Assembly: GCF_002776525.5 (NCBI RefSeq)
Contig: NC_045439.1
Span: 121,177,300 to 121,241,299, forward strand
Length of the DNA stretch: 64,000 nt
Direction of reading: 5' to 3'
Source: Piliocolobus tephrosceles
Taxonomy: Eukaryota; Chordata; Mammalia; Primates; Cercopithecidae
Shown here piece by piece: positions 59,611-64,000 of the stretch. The position numbers were made by a program, and so were the translations under genes. Within the stretch, counting starts at the first letter, position 1. Every line of letters starts with the position of its first letter. Below the pieces are notes generated by a model. The model made no database searches, was not told the DNA's origin, and saw nothing but the letters and a program-made list of their open reading frames with translations.

Positions 59611-62600
59611 AATATGAAAAAGTAGCATGACAATAGAAACAACTACTTCACTTGGGGAAGCTGGAAAGGCACAAGAGAGGAAGTGAAATTTAGGTTGGGC
59701 AATGAAGGATGAATAGGAATTTTCCAAGGAAGGTTAAGTGTGTTTGGAGGAAGATATAATGAGTTCAATTCCAGAGAGCTGAACTTCAGGTAATTTTGAG
59801 GCACCCAGAGGAGATAACCAAGGGGCAATTACACCATGGAAAAAGAAAATTGGAAAAAAAAATGGACACATGTGGTACATGCCCACAGAAAGTAGTGCTG
59901 AAAGAAAACTTTTTCATCTTTCTACCAGATTGGAAAATGCTTTGTATTAAAGTTTAAGATGAATTTACTTTTAACTATATGGACAAGGAAGGTTTTCTTT
60001 TCTGAATCATGATGGAGAAGTACATTTTCATTGATAGCAACTAAATAAGAAAGAGAATAGGAAATACAGCTACCAAGGAGGTGAGTTTCAACATAGTGAG
60101 AATAAAGTCACTCAATGTTAAACTTCCTATCTTTAACTTGTAGATACCTGTAGAGGTAGTGTTAGCTTTGAAATTTCTTGAGATTGCCTGCTTAATAAGA
60201 TTAATTTCATATAAATATGGAAGTTACTTCCTGATACTTGGTAAGCACTTTGAAATTATTTTTATCCCAGTAGAGACAGATAGTTTCATTTGGAGTTCAG
60301 GCGGATCAGGCTTACTCTGTAGAGAGAGCAAGTACATACAATACAACAGGCCGCATTTGCATGAGACAGTTCCGCTATGATCTCTTCAACCACTTGCCCA
60401 GTAAGCCTGCCTCCTTCATGCTCCCTCTACCACCCACAGACTTCCACTCCTGGTATCTCATGGAACATAAACATAGACATCATCACCTCAGCTTCCAGAT
60501 ACACTTAAACACAATACCATGCACACAATAGCAGCTTAGTAACTATTCCAAAAACAATAATTACAATTTTTAAAAAATAAATAAACTTGAATCAACAATA
60601 CCTAGCAATGCTGCCTGCTCACATGCTTAGGATATATATTTGGAGGTCTCTTAGCGGGCATAGATCTTGGAGAAAACTTCTTGCAGGTACTCCTTCCTTT
60701 TTACCCATCTCTTTGAAGGTTTCAACTAGAAATTTTGAATAATATCCTGGATACTCTATTTGGTTGATGTTAACCTCTAATACTACATTTAAACTTACTG
60801 AATAAAATGATCACTCTCTGTCCTGGGGCTTCTATTTTGAGTTTTCTCTTGGCACCATTTTAGCATGCACTTAAAAATTGAATTTTTTTTTTTTTTTTGA
60901 GCTTGGATGAGATGCAGAATAATTTTCTGTTATGCATGACTGAGAGGCAGGAACGATATTTCAGAAAAACAAAGCTGTCTCTAAGTGGTTATAAGAATAA
61001 TTTGAGATAGGACCGCTAGAGAATTTAATTTTAGCAGTACTAATATGTGGAACAAAATACTAAAATGTTGCTTTCATACTTTGTGGTACATTGTTAATCA
61101 TACATAACAGCTATGATTAATTCAAACTTTGGTTGCATCTAAAGAATTCTCTATTTTCCTGCATTATTCTGCAAATATAAGATGAATAAAAGCATTTCAG
61201 TCTGATGTTGTTAATTATCTCACCCCTTAGTCATAGATAAATCCCATGGAAATGTCCTTTGTAAATGGACTCTAATAGCGACCCCAGAACATTTAATTTA
61301 TGCACAAAAGTTGTTATAATTATTTCTCTTGGTAGCTTGTTTTAACACATTGATAGCAAGAAAATCAAGAGCTTCCATTAAAAATATAGAGCTTCAAAAT
61401 AAAAAACAAAGACTTGGATACAAACTATTCAAGGATATTGTTCTCTTGGGCTGTTGGTCAGCCTCTGTCCAGTTTAAACTGCCTCTCAGCAAAAATGCCA
61501 AGATAGTTTCAGAGAATATCACACTCAAAAATATTGCCTCTGTATATATTGGCAGTGAGCATTGTCTGGGAAGGAATAATATTATCTCAGAAGGCTACAG
61601 AAATTGTTCAGTGAAAAATAATGAAGTAAATTCAGTGTGGCAATTGAAAACATTGAAAGTAAAGGCCGATTTTACAAAGGTTTTCAAAGCTAATTTGAAG
61701 TTTTCTTTTGAAAATTTTCGACTCCAGCATAGACCCTGCTCCTTAAGGCTTAGTAAAAAAAGAAAAGAAAATTTTTTTCCTTTGTAATGAATGCTTCAAA
61801 GAAACTTCTGAGCAATAACTGGTGGAACTGTGAGATAATTCATTTTAAAGCTAATTATGAAAGCAAGGCCATCATTTAAAGAAAATCAATGGACAGTTTT
61901 CCAACTAATCATAGAACTGATGTATTCCTTGTTCTGTTTCTCTTGACTTCTTTATACCACTAAATACGGTTGAAAACATTTGCCCCTTTTCCTCTGGTCA
62001 TAGCACTTGCCTTGTTCTTTACCTTTCTCTACAACCATGTTCTAGTTCCCTCATCTCTATGTTACCTTCTGTCCCCCTCTGATCATTAATTCACCATCAA
62101 AATCTTAGCCATGTAAAGCAATGGGATTCTATCTCTCTTTAACTTTATGATTTTCCACATCAAATCTAATCCTGACTGTTTTAATTCTGGCAAAGGCACA
62201 TTTATTCTTCCAATCACTAAGAATTACAACCTCAGACAACTGATTATCTCATATTCATGCCCCATATTTAGTTAGACATCAGCCCCTCTGGATGCTTTCA
62301 TTGTAATGTCACCTGACAGTATTCATTTCTGTGTGATGGGATTTTGTAATAAGTGTATATTAATTATTTAAACCCACACACAAAGTACATCTCTAATGTA
62401 TTCATAGGCAATACAATCCCTATAGATCTATATCTTATATCTATCTCTTTCATATCTCATTGTTAACCTTTCTATTCATCTTTACTTGATTTCCCAGCTC
62501 ATTTCACATGTCCTCCATCTCCCACCTCTATCCTGTCCACGTAAAGTAGACAACTTCACGTCTTACTTGGCTAAGAAATATTGAAGCCTTCCAATGTGGG

Positions 62601-62819
62601 TTTTCCCCACTTACATTCTTAAAAATCCTCAATATTTTTACAAAATCCTCATTCATTTTTCACTTTCTTCATATTCCAAGTGGCCTTGGTTCTTTGCCTT
62701 TCTATCTGTTCTTGGATCTTGGCCCATCAATCAACTATTCCCTATTCCTCTCTGGCATTTTCTACCTCTTTCTGAAAAAACAACTTCTTTCCTTCTACCT
62801 GCAACATTCTCAAGAACTT
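59611..62819. other. Long stretch without recognised repeats or genes
   Basis: About 3.2 kb, AT-rich. A T15 run sits near 60,884. A 152-codon open stretch at 61,329-61,787 has no ATG at its left end and no known domain; I treat it as chance. This is the second largest repeat-poor block in the window. Confidence 0.45.
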
Positions 62820-63715
62820 CATCCAAGAAAACAGGGCCTTCTTTTAACCATTCTAACCTCTAAAACTACCAGGCCAACTCTCCCTTTCCTTCACACCACT
62901 CTTCTTGAGTGGGCTCTGCCTCCCCTTCTTAATTTCCCACTGACTTCTCAACCCACTGTATTATTTTCAGTCTTGAGCACTTTGCTGAAATTGCAATCTT
63001 GAAGACCATCGCTTAATTACTAAAAGCCAAATCCAATAGCCTCATTGCAGTTCTTAGTTTTCTCAGCTTCTCTGATACATATGCCACTGCCAACTGCCTG
63101 CTGATTCTCAGAATTCTCTCTTCTGTTCGCCCCTGTGATTCTCCAATCCCCTGAGTCCCTTTCTATTTTCTTGACCTTTTTTGGTTTCATTTTTGCCATG
63201 TCTTCCTCTTTCTATCCTTTAATTACAGATTTATCCCAATGTTCTATTGTTAACTCTTCCCTTCTCTCTGTATATTATTTTTTAGGTCAATTTTACTGGC
63301 TTCCATATGGCTAGCAAATCTGCATATCTTCCTTTTCTCTTGAAATGCAGACCAGATTTCTAACCACTACCCAAACAGCTCTATTTGGTGTTTTGCAGGC
63401 ACCTTCAACTCAACATATACAAAATGTAGCTTACCACTTTCCCTGTAAACTTCCCATCCTTGCCTGAGTTTTATCAATTTCCTTTCACATTAAAAAAAAA
63501 AAATCCAATAGAATTATTCTATTTACTGTCCCCAAACACTGCTCAACCATTACTTCCTAGATATTTTAAGTTATCCTCATTAATGGAATTACTTTCTTCT
63601 CTCTTTCTAGCCATCCAATACTACGTAACTTTTCAAATTTAGGTGTTGAGTCTCTATTGTTCCATGGTCTGACCACTTCTCTCTTCTGACTCCTGCATCA
63701 CTGATGGTCCCTTTC
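62820..63715 (+). mobile_element. L2 ORF region, sense
   Basis: Blocks in L2 order: 'ccaaatccaatagcctcatt', 'cttagttttctcagcttctc' (where L2 has leucine-rich reverse transcriptase text), 'taactcttcccttctctctg', 'gcaggcaccttcaactcaac', 'ggtctgaccacttctctctt'. The strong plus-strand pyrimidine bias also fits L2. Decayed coding sequence, no open frame. Confidence 0.6.
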
Positions 63716-63915
63716 TTTGATTCACATTTAACAGATTGCTATTTATGATTCATTTATTTTTTATCATATTTTCATTTAATGTGTTAATATGTCTACAACT
63801 TATTTACTAAATTTGATTGTAATTCTTTTTCAAAAGCATCGCTCATAGATTATATTTCCTCAGTCTACCTCTCTCATTCATGTATTCAAAGCATGTTTGT
63901 GAGGTATATATTTGT

Positions 63916-64000
63916 CTTGGTCTATTCAGGCTGCTATGACAAAAATACCATAAATCAGGTGACTTATCATAACAGAAATTTCTTTCTCACACATCTGGAG
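63916..64000 (-). mobile_element. MLT1-type LTR, antisense, cut by the window end
   Basis: 'gtcttggtctattcaggctg', 'ctatgacaaaaataccataa', 'cagaaatttctttctcacac' match the antisense start of MLT1-group LTRs. It continues beyond the window. Confidence 0.7.

Noticed and set aside
61329..61787. 152-codon plus-strand open frame as a new gene
   Set aside because: It starts at TTG, not ATG; composition is AT-rich and unlike coding DNA; no domain, splice signals or codon bias support it.

Overview
This window looks like primate nuclear DNA, most likely human. It is packed with Alu elements, primate-type L1 (L1PA/L1PB) copies, ERV and MaLR solo LTRs and fossil MIR, L2 and MER elements, at the low GC and low CpG usual for such DNA. 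I found no host protein-coding gene, no credible exon chain, no tRNA or rRNA gene, no CpG island and no CRISPR array. The only long reading frames belong to dead L1 copies. The window is best read as intergenic or deep-intronic sequence. No repeat search was run: family names come from recognising the sequence, and subfamily names are tentative.

Layout. 0-9 kb: an old L1 end, an Alu split by a complete ERV1 solo LTR, two more Alus, an antisense L1 with two internal deletions (3.8-6.3 kb), a HERV-K-type solo LTR with a perfect 6-bp target duplication (6.9-7.6 kb), and a 5'-truncated Alu. 9-15 kb: an L2, then a rearranged locus at 12.3-13.4 kb. That locus has inverted arms of about 250 bp around an AT-rich centre, plus a 59-bp copy of L2 sequence from 1.4 kb upstream. 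15-26 kb: mostly sequence with no recognised family, plus MIR, L2, two Alus, a cluster of hAT-type MER elements at 21.2-21.7 kb, a local ~104-bp direct duplication at 23.7/24.2 kb, and two MLT1 LTRs. 26-31 kb: two 5'-truncated L1s (one with a twin-priming inversion) among older L1M fragments.

31-46 kb: a long stretch with no recognised repeat, a 2.5-kb antisense L1 with a 33-nt poly(T), MIRs, an old L1M invaded by an Alu and then by an L1PB-type element that itself carries an Alu, a (GATA)12 microsatellite and a CTCF-like motif. 46-52 kb: a nearly full-length sense L1PA (5.6 kb) with ORF1 and ORF2 broken by stops and frameshifts. 52-64 kb: mostly unrecognised sequence with MIRs, three Alus (one with a 36-bp internal inversion beside a perfect hairpin), and an L2 at the right end followed by the start of an MLT1.

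Most Alu and L1 copies lie on the minus strand. The parts do not form a functional system. What the window records is mutation and retrotransposition: splicing, twin priming, nested insertion, LTR recombination and replication template switching. The best candidates for a closer look are the fold-back locus at 12.3-13.4 kb, the spliced-looking L1 at 3.8-6.3 kb and the inverted segment in the Alu at 58.3 kb. I saw nothing that supports a new gene system.
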